From Halomonas ventosae (GTDB taxonomy: Bacteria; Pseudomonadota; Gammaproteobacteria; Pseudomonadales; Halomonadaceae): DNA of 64,000 nt. Each line of letters opens with the position of its first letter. Positions within the stretch are counted from its first letter, which is position 1. The stretch lies in assembly GCF_004363555.1 (NCBI RefSeq), contig NZ_SNZJ01000009.1, positions 1-64,000 on the forward strand, read 5' to 3'. Below are positions 25,929-33,846 of this stretch, one piece after another. The position numbers and the translations under genes were made by a program. The notes beneath the pieces are model-generated. The model saw only the letters and a list, made by a program, of their open reading frames with translations, made no database searches and was not told where the DNA came from.

Positions 25929-27275
25929 TTAAGGGAAGAAAGTCAGCCCGATTACGTAAAACGGGACTGCAATCAAAAGCAGAGTCATGCAGTAGCCCAT
26001 AATGTGGCGAGCCTTGACCCCTGTTATGCCAAGCAAGGCGAGAGCCCAGAAAGGCTGGAACATGTTCGTCCAGGTGTCGCCTGCACCGAAGGCTGTGATG
26101 ATTCTTCCAACGGAGACCCCCAGTTCTTGAGCAACTTCCGCAAGAATGGGGCCCTGCACAGCCCACTGGCCACCCCCGGAGGGAACAAAAATGTTTAGCA
26201 AGCCTGCAGAAAACCAGGTGATCACAGGAAGAGTTTCAGGCGTTGCAATGCTTAGCATTGCGTCTACAAAAATAACCGCAAGCCCTGACAGGGTCACCAT
26301 CCCCATGATCCCACCGTAGAATGGGAACTGAAGTATTATTCCGCTTGCTCCTTTTGAAGCGTCTGTCACGGCGTTCATGTACCTGACTGGTGTCTTGTGT
26401 AAAGCCAAGCCAAGGAAAAGGAAGATGAAGTTGACAATGTTCAGGTTGAGATCAAATCCGTTCCGAGAAAAGTGCAAGAATGCATAGCAGACAGCCAGTG
26501 TCAAAAGAATCACTGTGAACCATACAGAATCCATGCGGGCCCCGATGCTGTTAGAAGTATCTATATTTGCATTGGGGTCTTCTTCCTTGAGAAATTGCGG
26601 CGCGTAGTCTTCAATTCCAGACAATTCATTTTCTTTGCGTGGTGACATCAGGAAGAAAGTGACAGGGACAACCACTGCAATCAGCATTAAACTGTTGAGA
26701 AGCGCATAGCTTGAAAATGCTGTCTCGGTGATAGGTATGATGCCTATGGCGTCTTCAAGAAAGTGACCGCTTGTTGCAACAGTCAAGCCTGATGAGGAAG
26801 AAGGCCCCAAGTGCCAGACCATTTGCCCAGAATAGCCGGCTGCTACAATTAATGGGTAGTGAAGTTTTACACCTTGTCTATATGCTGCCTTGCCTATCTC
26901 TAATGCAAAAATAGCCCCGACGATCAAGCCAAGCGCCCAGTTGAACCATGAAAAGATACAGGCCACCAGAGCAGTCAGTGCAGCTGCTTGTGCGCTGCTA
27001 CTTGGCTGAGAGGCCAGCCGCTGTATCCACTTTTTTACAGCAGGAGCGGTTGCCAATGCGTGCCCGGTAACCAATATCATTACCATCTGCATGGTAAAGG
27101 ATAGTAGGTTCCAGAACCCCCCGTACCAATGGTCAACCATTGTTATAATGCTGTTATCTGTAAGAAAAAGCCCAAGGATAAATGTTACAATTGTCAATAA
27201 AAAAGCAAAAATTATTGGCTCAGGCATAAATCGCTCTGAGAATGTGGAGAATATGTCGCCTAGTTGTTTTATCAT
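25929..27275 (-). CDS. AtoE-type short-chain fatty acid transporter
   Basis: A 448-residue membrane protein with about 11-12 helices, of the AtoE short-chain fatty acid transporter family. Typical segments are RFMPEPIIFAFLLTIVTF, YGGFWNLLSFTMQM, SGQMVWHLGPSSSSGL and NIFVPSGGGQWAVQGPI. The coding sequence is much AT-richer than all neighbours outside this insert, with different codon use, indicating transfer from another source. It lies 82 bp downstream of the amidase on the same strand, so the two likely form one unit. The substrate may be a short carboxylate or the amide acid handled by the amidase; this is inference. Confidence 0.9.
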   Translation of the reverse strand: MIKQLGDIFSTFSERFMPEPIIFAFLLTIVTFILGLFLTDNSIITMVDHWYGGFWNLLSFTMQMVMILVTGHALATAPAVKKWIQRLASQPSSSAQAAALTALVACIFSWFNWALGLIVGAIFALEIGKAAYRQGVKLHYPLIVAAGYSGQMVWHLGPSSSSGLTVATSGHFLEDAIGIIPITETAFSSYALLNSLMLIAVVVPVTFFLMSPRKENELSGIEDYAPQFLKEEDPNANIDTSNSIGARMDSVWFTVILLTLAVCYAFLHFSRNGFDLNLNIVNFIFLFLGLALHKTPVRYMNAVTDASKGASGIILQFPFYGGIMGMVTLSGLAVIFVDAMLSIATPETLPVITWFSAGLLNIFVPSGGGQWAVQGPILAEVAQELGVSVGRIITAFGAGDTWTNMFQPFWALALLGITGVKARHIMGYCMTLLLIAVPFYVIGLTFFP

Positions 27276-27357
27276 AGTGGGGGTCTCTTTTTGGTTGATT
27301 TCGTTATTCCCTTCCGATGGAAGGTTTCATGAGCTTGCGTGTTCAACCAAGCTTCTT

Positions 27358-28872
27358 TCATCTTTTATTATTTTCTATAATTTGGGGTTTCCTTTTTTTC
27401 CAGTCGGGAGCAGCCTCCTCGTAAGCTTTAGCCAGTTTAAGAAGCGATAACTCACTCCGGTGAGGAGCGATGACTTGAATGCCCATCGGAAGTCCTTTAG
27501 AGCTGAAGCCTGCCGGCATATTCAAAATTGGGCATCCGGAGAGAGAGCCGGGCACAACTACTTGCATCCAACGGTGGTATGTGTCCATCTCCCTCCCAGA
27601 TATTTCGCTAGGCCATGGCGTTGTTGCAGGGAATGGGAAGCATTGCGCGCTTGGTAATACTAAAAAATCATAGTCTTTAAATTGTTGATGGAGAGTGGAA
27701 TACCAATGGCTTCTTGCTACGCTGGCTTTGTGTATCTCATGCGCAGATAGAGATAGGCCCTCTCGTATTTCCCATTGAGCTTCCGGCTTCAGTAATTTAC
27801 GCTTTGATGTGTCATTGTATAAATCTGCAAGATTCCCTGATATTGCCCATTGGCGAAGTTTTGTCCAGCTCTCCCAGATGCGGCTCATCGCCATGGGAGG
27901 GGGCGCATTTTCTACTTCGCAACCTATGTGCTCGAAAATTCTCAGGGCATCTTCACAAAGGTCTATTACCCCTTCTTCCATCGGAAGTTCGCCATCCCAG
28001 TCTTTTAACCAGCCTATTCGCGTGCCCTTTTGGTTGCTTCCTAATGTTTCTAATAACCTGGAAGGGTCATCCGTTAGTGTAAGTGGGCTTCTTGGTTCAT
28101 GCCCTGCCTGGGTTGCAAGCAATCTTTGTAAGTCATCAACATTTCGAGCCATCGGCCCTTCTGTGCCTAACTGGTGGCAAAAGATTTCCGGTGCTGGACC
28201 TGATGGTATGCGTCCAAATGTGGGTCGTAACCCATATATATTATGGTAAGCGGCTGGGTTTCGCAGTGAACCCATCATATCGCTGCCATCTGCAACTGGT
28301 AGCATGTTTAATGCTAATGCAGCAGCTGCACCTCCACTTGATCCGCCTGCAGTCAGTCTGGTGTCGTAGGCGTTGCGGGTTATTCCAAATACGCTGTTGA
28401 ATGTCTGAGACCCCAAGCCAAATTCCGGTGTGTTTGTTTTTCCTATTAATATTGCGCCACTGTTTCTTATTCTGCTCACCATGAAGCTATCCGCAGAAGG
28501 GATTTGGTCCTTGAATAATGGCGAGCCCAGAGTGGTCTTGATGTCGTATGTTGATGATAAATCTTTGATAGCTAGTGGTATGCCGTGTAACCATCCCCGG
28601 GAATTTCCCTTGGATATCTCAATGTCACATTGGTGAGCCTCTTTAAAAAGCTCTTGCGGCTGCTTCAGAGATACGATTGCATTTACTACAGGGTTTAGAG
28701 ATTCGATATGCTTGAGATATGCTTCCATGACTTCAGCACAGCTGACTTCTCTCGAGTGGATCTTGTTTGAGAGTTCTATTGCACCATATGTCACAATTTC
28801 TGGCGCCCTATAGTCAGCTGGCCAGTCAATAGCATCGTGTTGTGGTATGTCAGATCTGTAATTTTGGCTCAT
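27358..28872 (-). CDS. Amidase-signature-family hydrolase
   Basis: A 504-residue amidase of the Ser-cisSer-Lys class. The catalytic lysine is in GIPLAIKDLSST, the cis-serine in TAGGSSGGAAAALA and the nucleophilic serine in DGSDMMGSLRNPAA. Length and motifs are complete. Like the AtoE gene beside it, it is AT-rich relative to the region. The family includes malonamidase E2, indole-acetamide hydrolase, GatA and many others; motifs alone cannot separate these. Its place in a copy of the malonate locus makes an amide that yields malonate (for example malonamate) an attractive but unproven substrate. The start is ATG at 28872, facing the second GntR gene. Confidence 0.88.
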   Translation of the reverse strand: MSQNYRSDIPQHDAIDWPADYRAPEIVTYGAIELSNKIHSREVSCAEVMEAYLKHIESLNPVVNAIVSLKQPQELFKEAHQCDIEISKGNSRGWLHGIPLAIKDLSSTYDIKTTLGSPLFKDQIPSADSFMVSRIRNSGAILIGKTNTPEFGLGSQTFNSVFGITRNAYDTRLTAGGSSGGAAAALALNMLPVADGSDMMGSLRNPAAYHNIYGLRPTFGRIPSGPAPEIFCHQLGTEGPMARNVDDLQRLLATQAGHEPRSPLTLTDDPSRLLETLGSNQKGTRIGWLKDWDGELPMEEGVIDLCEDALRIFEHIGCEVENAPPPMAMSRIWESWTKLRQWAISGNLADLYNDTSKRKLLKPEAQWEIREGLSLSAHEIHKASVARSHWYSTLHQQFKDYDFLVLPSAQCFPFPATTPWPSEISGREMDTYHRWMQVVVPGSLSGCPILNMPAGFSSKGLPMGIQVIAPHRSELSLLKLAKAYEEAAPDWKKRKPQIIENNKR

Positions 28873-28895
28873 CGCATCTATACTTCATAATTATT

Positions 28896-28909
28896 TGTTG
28901 TATACAACA
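28896..28909. promoter_or_regulatory. Perfect palindrome TGTTGTATACAACA, candidate FCD-regulator operator
   Basis: A 14-bp perfect inverted repeat lies in the 105-bp AT-rich space between the amidase and the second GntR gene. Its core TTGTATACAA is the consensus form of operators bound by GntR/FCD regulators and resembles the published MatR site core TTGTATACA. It lies 23 bp upstream of the amidase ATG, a position suited to repression. Which of the two GntR copies binds it is unknown. Confidence 0.6.
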
Positions 28910-28977
28910 GATACATATAGCGCATATATCAACGTTGTGCAAGTAGGCTTTCTGAGGAGCACGCTAAGGTGATTCGT

Positions 28978-29457
28978 ATGGACATAAAGAAACGCTCGAA
29001 CGCACAGCGCCTGAGAGACGCCCTGGAGGACGGCATCATCAACGGCCGCCGGCCCCGGGTGAACGCCTGGATCCGGAGGCGTGGTGTCGCGAGTTCGGGG
29101 TGTCGCGAGTTCGGGGTGTCGCGCACGCCGGTGCGCGAGGCGGTGCAGCAGCTGGTGGCCAGCGGCCTGGTGACGGTATCGCCCAAGAAGGGCACCTGCG
29201 TCGCGCAGGTGGGCATCGACGAGCTGATCGAGATGTTCGAGGTGATGGCGAATTTCGAGGGGATGTGTGGCCGTCTGGCGGCGCGGCGCATCTGCTCCTC
29301 CCTGGACGAGCACCGCGAGATCCTCGCGGCCATCGAGCACGGCGATGCCGAGCGGGCGGAACGCCTGCTGCGCGAGCATGTGGTGATCCAGGGCGAGCGC
29401 TTCAGCGACTTCGTCTCCAGCGGGCGCCGTTTCGGGGCCCAGCTCGACGCCGTCTGA
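28978..29457 (+). CDS. GntR regulator copy 2, effector domain largely deleted
   Basis: This is a paralogue of the regulator at 24918. Compared with copy 1, the DNA-binding signature (REFGVSRTPVREAVQQLVASGLV) is intact. The segment between SRVREA-helix and FCD has two oddities: a lost base after GGCCGCCGG and a 16-bp tandem duplication (tgtcgcgagttcgggg) that together restore frame. In addition, 72 codons of the FCD domain (residues 98-169 of copy 1, with H132) are missing, joining ARRI to SSLDEH. The product, about 159 residues, would keep the DNA-binding domain and the FCD tail but not most of the ligand pocket. It may be a decaying gene or an unresponsive DNA-binding protein. ATG at 28978 is preferred over GTG at 28969. 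Confidence 0.75.
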   Translation: MDIKKRSNAQRLRDALEDGIINGRRPRVNAWIRRRGVASSGCREFGVSRTPVREAVQQLVASGLVTVSPKKGTCVAQVGIDELIEMFEVMANFEGMCGRLAARRICSSLDEHREILAAIEHGDAERAERLLREHVVIQGERFSDFVSSGRRFGAQLDAV

Positions 29458-29466
29458 GGGTCCCCT

Positions 29467-29973
29467 TCAGAGCAGCCCCATCGGGACCTCTCCCGCCTCG
29501 TGGGCGAGCAACCACTGCTTGCGCCCGATGCCGCCGGCATAGCCGGTCAGGCGCCCGTCGCTGCCGATCACCCGGTGGCAGGGCACCACGATGGCGATGG
29601 GATTCTTGCCATTGGCGGCGCCCACCGCGCGCTGGCCCCCCTTGCAGCGCAGCTGCTCGGCGATCTCGGCGTAGTTGCGCGTCTCGCCGAAGGGGATGGT
29701 GGCGAGTGCCGCCCAGACCCGCTGCTGGAAGTCGGTGCCGGTCGGCGAGAGCGGCAGGTCGAAGTCATGGCGGGCCCCGGCGAAGTAGTCGGCCAGCTGC
29801 TCCCGGGCGCGTTCGGTCAACGCATTCGGCCGGGCGGGGACGTCCGCCCTCTCGACGAACTCGATCCCGGTGATGCCGGTGGCGCTGGCGTGGATGCGCA
29901 CCAGGCCCAGGGCGTCGCTGCCGGGCGGATGGTAGTGGTCCAGGTAGTGATCGGTAGAGACATCGCGGCTCAT
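29467..29973 (-). CDS. ogt: Methylated-DNA-protein-cysteine methyltransferase
   Basis: A 168-residue O6-alkylguanine-DNA alkyltransferase. The suicide cysteine lies in IVVPCHRVIGSDG. The helix-turn-helix region FQQRVWAALATIPFGETRNYAEIA precedes it. The C-terminus is GYAGGIGRKQWLLAHEAGEV. It repairs O6-methylguanine and O4-methylthymine by transferring the alkyl group to its own cysteine. It is convergent with the truncated GntR gene, nine bases apart. A fragment of a related but diverged ogt lies at 25618-25710, beside the intact GntR copy. Confidence 0.95.
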   Translation of the reverse strand: MSRDVSTDHYLDHYHPPGSDALGLVRIHASATGITGIEFVERADVPARPNALTERAREQLADYFAGARHDFDLPLSPTGTDFQQRVWAALATIPFGETRNYAEIAEQLRCKGGQRAVGAANGKNPIAIVVPCHRVIGSDGRLTGYAGGIGRKQWLLAHEAGEVPMGLL

Positions 29974-29995
29974 GGTCTGGCCTCCAGGGTGGCGA

Positions 29996-30023
29996 GCAAG
30001 GCCCTGTCTCGGACAGGGCTTGC
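29996..30023. terminator. Hairpin between the EamA gene and ogt
   Basis: GCCCTGTC (30001-30008) pairs with GACAGGGC (30012-30019) around a TCG loop. A further GCAA/TTGC pairing extends the stem after a one-base bulge. It sits in the 91 bp between the stop of the EamA gene and the ogt start, both on the minus strand. There is no clear T-tract, so it may be a weak terminator or a mRNA 3'-end structure. Confidence 0.4.
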
Positions 30024-30064
30024 GGATCGGCTCTCCCTTGAGTGTATCGCAACCTGCGGCGCTG

Positions 30065-30949
30065 TCAGCGGGAAGCGGTCATGCTGCCGGCGAGCACCAG
30101 CACCGCCGCCACCGGCAGCCGCCAGTCCGGCGCGGTGACTCCGGCCAGCACCAGGAACAGCGTGGCGAGTACCGGCACGGCGTGGGCCAGGTTGCCGACC
30201 CGCTGGGCCTGCGGGTCGCGCATGGCGCGGTCCCAGGCGAGCATGGCGATGCCATAGGGGCCCAGTCCCAGGGCCGCGGTGGCCAGCAGCGCCGGGGGCG
30301 AGGGCAGTTCGCTGACCCCCTCCAGCACCAGGCTGGCGACGCCGGTCACCACGCTGGCGGTGAGCAGCAGGTGCGACATGCGCTCGCCGAGGCGCCAGCC
30401 CGGGACCTGGCAGGCCAGGGAGTAGAGCGCCCAGCACAGCGCCGCCACCATCGCCAGGCCGTAGCCGCCCCAGGCACCGGAGAACCCGCCCGCCAGCACT
30501 TGGGGCACGACCAGCAGCGCGGCGCCCGAGAACGCCAGCAGGGCCCCGCCGAGGGTGTCCAGCGGCAGGCGTCCCAGCATCCGCCAGCGGCTCGCCAGCA
30601 GGAAGAGCACCGGCCAGGTGTAGGTGATCAGCGCGGCCTCGGCAGGGGGCGCCAGGGAGAAGCTGGCGAAGCAGGCACCCACGGCGCCGGCCATCAACAG
30701 CGGCACCCCGGCATGGACCATCAGGCCATGGCCCCTGGCGAGCCTCGCGACGCGCTGATTCCCGCCACGCGCCATGGGCAGGGTGCCCAGCGCCCCGGCC
30801 AGCAACGCCAGTGCCGCGAGGCGCAGCGGCGGCAGCTCTCCCGCCCGGGCGACCAGCAGCGGCACCAATGCCCAGAGCACCACCGCCAGCGCCGCGGCGC
30901 TGCCGCCAAGCCAGGGGGAGCGAGTGAGCCGTGAGGCATGGAGCTGCAT
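30065..30949 (-). CDS. EamA/DMT-family exporter
   Basis: A 294-residue membrane protein with ten predicted helices in two five-helix EamA repeats, typical of drug/metabolite or amino acid exporters. Segments such as PPAEAALITYTWPVLFLLASRW and GGYGLAMVAALCWALYSLACQ mark the ends of each repeat. The frame is open 64 codons further upstream into the LysR control region. The ATG at 30949 has a GGAGG nine bases ahead and begins the family homology. It is divergent from a LysR regulator that likely controls it. The exported compound is unknown, possibly an aromatic or other amino acid as for YddG-type relatives. Confidence 0.88.
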   Translation of the reverse strand: MQLHASRLTRSPWLGGSAAALAVVLWALVPLLVARAGELPPLRLAALALLAGALGTLPMARGGNQRVARLARGHGLMVHAGVPLLMAGAVGACFASFSLAPPAEAALITYTWPVLFLLASRWRMLGRLPLDTLGGALLAFSGAALLVVPQVLAGGFSGAWGGYGLAMVAALCWALYSLACQVPGWRLGERMSHLLLTASVVTGVASLVLEGVSELPSPPALLATAALGLGPYGIAMLAWDRAMRDPQAQRVGNLAHAVPVLATLFLVLAGVTAPDWRLPVAAVLVLAGSMTASR

Positions 30950-31037
30950 GGTCGTGGCCTCCGATATCGTGCGGACAGGAGCGGTGGATGGTGCCGCCAT
31001 GCTATCCATGCCATATTCATCACGATAACGATCTTTG

Positions 31038-31054
31038 TTGATCCAATTCATCAA
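31038..31054. promoter_or_regulatory. LysR-type box TTGAT-N7-ATCAA
   Basis: Perfect 5-bp arms spaced by seven bases lie in the 121 bp between the divergent EamA and LysR genes, 17 bp before the LysR start. Dyads with T-N11-A geometry at such positions are the usual recognition sites of LysR regulators that control themselves and the divergent gene. Binding is inferred. Confidence 0.55.
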
Positions 31055-31070
31055 GACTGGTGATGTATCC

Positions 31071-31943
31071 ATGCGTGCCCCGACCCTCGACCTCGGCCTG
31101 CTGCGCACCCTGGTGGCCGTCGCCGACACCGGCAGCGTCACCGCGGCCGCGCGGCGCCTGGCCTATACCCAATCCACCGTCAGCATGCAGCTGCAGCGCC
31201 TCGAGAGCGCGCTGGGGGTCGCCCTGCACGAGCGGGAAGGTCGCCGCCTGCGCTTCACCGCCGAAGGGGACCGTCTGCTGGGCCACGCCCGCCGCCTGCT
31301 GGCGCTCAATGACGAGGCGCTGGCCGACATGCGGGCGCGGCGCGTCACCGGCGAGCTGAACCTGGGGATTCCCGAGGACTACGCCAGCCTGCTCACCTCG
31401 GTGTTCTCCTGGTTCCATCAGCTCTACCCCGAGGTGCGCCTCCAGGTGACCTGCGGCACCAGCGCTCACCTGATGGAGCGGGTGCGCGCCGACGAGCTGG
31501 ACCTGGCGCTGGTCACGCGCCAGCGCCACTCGCCGGGCGGCGAGATGATCCGCCGCGAGCCGCTGGCCTGGGCGGTGGGCCTGCAGCACCAGCCCGCGCT
31601 CTCCGACCCGCTGCCCCTGGGGCTCTACTCCCCCGGGGCCGACCTCTTCCGGGAGGTGGCGGAGCAGGCGCTGGCCGCCGCCGGTCGCGACTGGCGGGTG
31701 GCCTACATGAGCCAGTCCATGGTCGGCCTGGGGCCGGTGGTGCAGGCGGGGCTGGCCATCGTGGTGGTGACCCGCAGCATGCTGACGCCGCAGCTGCGTG
31801 CCCTGGACGAGTCGAGCGGCCTGCCGCCGCTGCCCGCCGTGGAACTGGCCCTGCACCGGGCCGCACGGCGGCCCACCGAGCCGGCCCGGCGCCTGGCCGA
31901 GCTGATCCGCGAGCAGCTCTCGCCGGTGGCAAACGCGGATTGA
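31071..31943 (+). CDS. LysR-family transcriptional regulator, divergent from EamA exporter
   Basis: A 290-residue LysR regulator. The N-terminal helix-turn-helix is in the stretch TGSVTAAARRLAYTQSTVSMQ at about 20-40. The co-inducer domain begins near residue 85 (GELNLGIPEDYA). ATG at 31071 is preferred; a TTG twelve codons upstream would place the start within the operator. The usual LysR logic suggests that it activates the adjacent exporter in response to the exported metabolite. Confidence 0.9.
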   Translation: MRAPTLDLGLLRTLVAVADTGSVTAAARRLAYTQSTVSMQLQRLESALGVALHEREGRRLRFTAEGDRLLGHARRLLALNDEALADMRARRVTGELNLGIPEDYASLLTSVFSWFHQLYPEVRLQVTCGTSAHLMERVRADELDLALVTRQRHSPGGEMIRREPLAWAVGLQHQPALSDPLPLGLYSPGADLFREVAEQALAAAGRDWRVAYMSQSMVGLGPVVQAGLAIVVVTRSMLTPQLRALDESSGLPPLPAVELALHRAARRPTEPARRLAELIREQLSPVANAD

Positions 31944-32048
31944 GCGCTCCGGCCGGCTATGGGCACGACAGGTCGAAAGCCACAATCCCGAGCGTTATAC
32001 TCGGGTATTGAATCCCAGGCCCTGCCTCGGCCGTCGACCGGAGTCGCC

Positions 32049-33533
32049 ATGTTTCCCGAGTTCACCCTTCGCTACGCCCGCCTGCCCGAGCACTTCTTCC
32101 TGCGTTTCGACCCCGTGCCCGTGAAGGCCCCGCGGCTGGTGGCCTTCAACCGGCCGCTGGCCGAGGCGCTGGGCTTCGACCTGGATGCCTTCGACGCGGA
32201 CCAGGTCGCCGAGTGGTTCTCCGGCAACGCCGTGCCGCCAGGCGCCGAGCCCGTTGCCCAGGCCTATGCCGGCCACCAGTTCGGCCACTTCAACCCGCGC
32301 CTCGGCGATGGTCGCGCGGTGCTGCTTGGCGAGGTGACCGACCGCGAGGGTCGGCTGCGCGACATCCAGCTCAAGGGGGCCGGCATGACCCCCTTCTCCC
32401 GGGGCGCCGATGGCCGCGCGCCCCTGGGTCCGGTGCTGCGCGAGTACCTCGTCAGCGAGGCAATGCATGTGCTGGGCGTGCCCACCACCCGGGCCCTGGC
32501 TGCGGTGACCACCGGCGAGCGCGTGTTCCGGCGCGTGCCGGAACCCGGTGCCGTGCTGACCCGCGTCGCCACCAGCCACCTTCGCGTGGGCACCTTCCAG
32601 TACTTTGCCGCCCGGGAAGACGTGGAGGCGGTGCGCACCCTGGCCGAGATGGCCATCGAGCGCCACTATCCACATCTTCTGGGGCCTGAACTCGTCGAGG
32701 TGGACGAGGGCGAGCGTTACCTGTCCCTGGTGGAGGCGGTGGCCGCGCGCCAGGCGAGGCTGGTGGCCAGGTGGATGGGACTGGGCTTCATCCACGGGGT
32801 GATGAACACCGACAACTGCAGCATCGCCGGCGAGACCATCGACTACGGCCCCTGCGCCTTCATGGAGGCCTATGACCCGGCCACGGTGTTCAGCTCCATC
32901 GACGAGGGCGGCCGCTATGCCTATCGCAACCAGCCGTGGATCGCCCAGTGGAACCTGGCGCGTTTTGCCGAGACGCTGCTGCCGCTGATCGATGACGACC
33001 AGGAGCGCGCGGTGGCGCGCGCCACCGAGCTGATCAAGCGCTATGAGCCGCGCTACGAGGCCGAGTGGCTGGCGGTGATGCGCGAGAAGCTGGGGCTGGC
33101 GACGGAAGAGGAGGGCGACCGCACCCTGGTGGATGCCTTCCTCGAGGCCATGCAGGCCGGTCGTGCCGACTTCACCCTGGCGTTCCGCCGCCTGGGCGAG
33201 GCGGTGGAGGAGGACGCCCCCGCGCTGCTCGAGCAGTTCGATAACGACGAGGATCTGCGCGCCTGGCTGCCACGCTGGCGCGAGCGGCTGGCCCGGGAGG
33301 ATGCCGGCCCCGAGGCGATCGCCGAGCGGATGCGAGCGGTCAACCCACTCTACATCCCCCGTAACCACCGGGTGGAGGAGGCCCTGGCCGCCGCCGCCGA
33401 GGACGACTTCGCGCCCTTCGAGACCCTGCGCGAGGTGCTGGCCGACCCCTTCACCGAACAGCCCGGCCGCGAGGCGTACGCCCAGCCGGCGCCGCCCACG
33501 GAGGCCGTCTTCCGCACCTTCTGCGGAACCTGA
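32049..33533 (+). CDS. selO: Protein adenylyltransferase SelO (YdiU/UPF0061)
   Basis: A 494-residue pseudokinase-fold AMPylase that attaches AMP to protein hydroxyl groups and is linked to redox stress responses. Family hallmarks are [22 protein letters not shown], the segment [36 protein letters not shown], and [20 protein letters not shown] with the metal-binding N and D. The C-terminus [15 protein letters not shown] and the final FCGT are typical; the terminal cysteine replaces the selenocysteine of eukaryotic SelO. The start at 32049 has cggag upstream. Despite the name it is not part of selenium metabolism in bacteria. Confidence 0.95.
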   Translation: MFPEFTLRYARLPEHFFLRFDPVPVKAPRLVAFNRPLAEALGFDLDAFDADQVAEWFSGNAVPPGAEPVAQAYAGHQFGHFNPRLGDGRAVLLGEVTDREGRLRDIQLKGAGMTPFSRGADGRAPLGPVLREYLVSEAMHVLGVPTTRALAAVTTGERVFRRVPEPGAVLTRVATSHLRVGTFQYFAAREDVEAVRTLAEMAIERHYPHLLGPELVEVDEGERYLSLVEAVAARQARLVARWMGLGFIHGVMNTDNCSIAGETIDYGPCAFMEAYDPATVFSSIDEGGRYAYRNQPWIAQWNLARFAETLLPLIDDDQERAVARATELIKRYEPRYEAEWLAVMREKLGLATEEEGDRTLVDAFLEAMQAGRADFTLAFRRLGEAVEEDAPALLEQFDNDEDLRAWLPRWRERLAREDAGPEAIAERMRAVNPLYIPRNHRVEEALAAAAEDDFAPFETLREVLADPFTEQPGREAYAQPAPPTEAVFRTFCGT

Positions 33534-33562
33534 ACGCCGCCATTCGGCAGGCAGAAAAGAAA

Positions 33563-33598
33563 ACGCCCGGGTGCAGCACCCGGGCGTCTCTGTATAGG
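33563..33598. terminator. Terminator hairpin, copy 1 of a duplicated 36-bp sequence
   Basis: ACGCCCGGGTGC and GCACCCGGGCGT form a 12-base inverted repeat about a central A, followed by tctctgtatagg. The whole 36 bp is identical to 36936-36971. On the minus strand the stem is followed by TTTTCTTTT, a good intrinsic terminator; on the plus strand there is no T-run. Here only selO (plus strand) ends nearby, so this copy faces the less useful way. Confidence 0.7.
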
Positions 33599-33773
33599 TC
33601 GGATGCCTTTCCGTGTCTTGCATACCATTGTTCTCCGCAGAGCCGGTGTTGGAGCCAGTGGCATGGAGAGGCTACATGCTGCAGACCGTCGGCCCCTCTT
33701 CCCGGTAGTGCCCTGGACGTGGCGCGAGCAGGTGTCGTGTCGCAGTGTCGCGGAGATGCGCCCCTGTGGCGAT

Positions 33774-33802
33774 TTGACAGTCGTGAAACGGCGCACTCAT
33801 AT
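33774..33802 (+). promoter_or_regulatory. Candidate sigma-70 promoter of the amino acid ABC operon
   Basis: A perfect TTGACA (33774-33779) is followed after 17 bp by TCATAT, about 45 bp before the binding-protein start. Matching is by eye to the consensus. Confidence 0.45.
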
Positions 33803-33846
33803 TGACGTGGCGGAATAATAAAACTCACCAACAACGCGAGAATGTC

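Larger units (their letters stand above)
33534..33846. other. Intergenic stretch between selO and the amino acid ABC operon
   Basis: This 313-bp stretch has no gene. It holds the first copy of the duplicated terminator (33563-33598) and a candidate promoter for the ABC operon (33774-33802). The middle part shows nothing recognisable. Confidence 0.6.

Noticed and set aside
32049-33533. SelO as part of a selenium system together with SelD
   Set aside because: Bacterial SelO is a protein AMPylase ending in Cys-Gly-Thr; its name comes from the eukaryotic selenoprotein and it lies 27 kb from the sen cluster.
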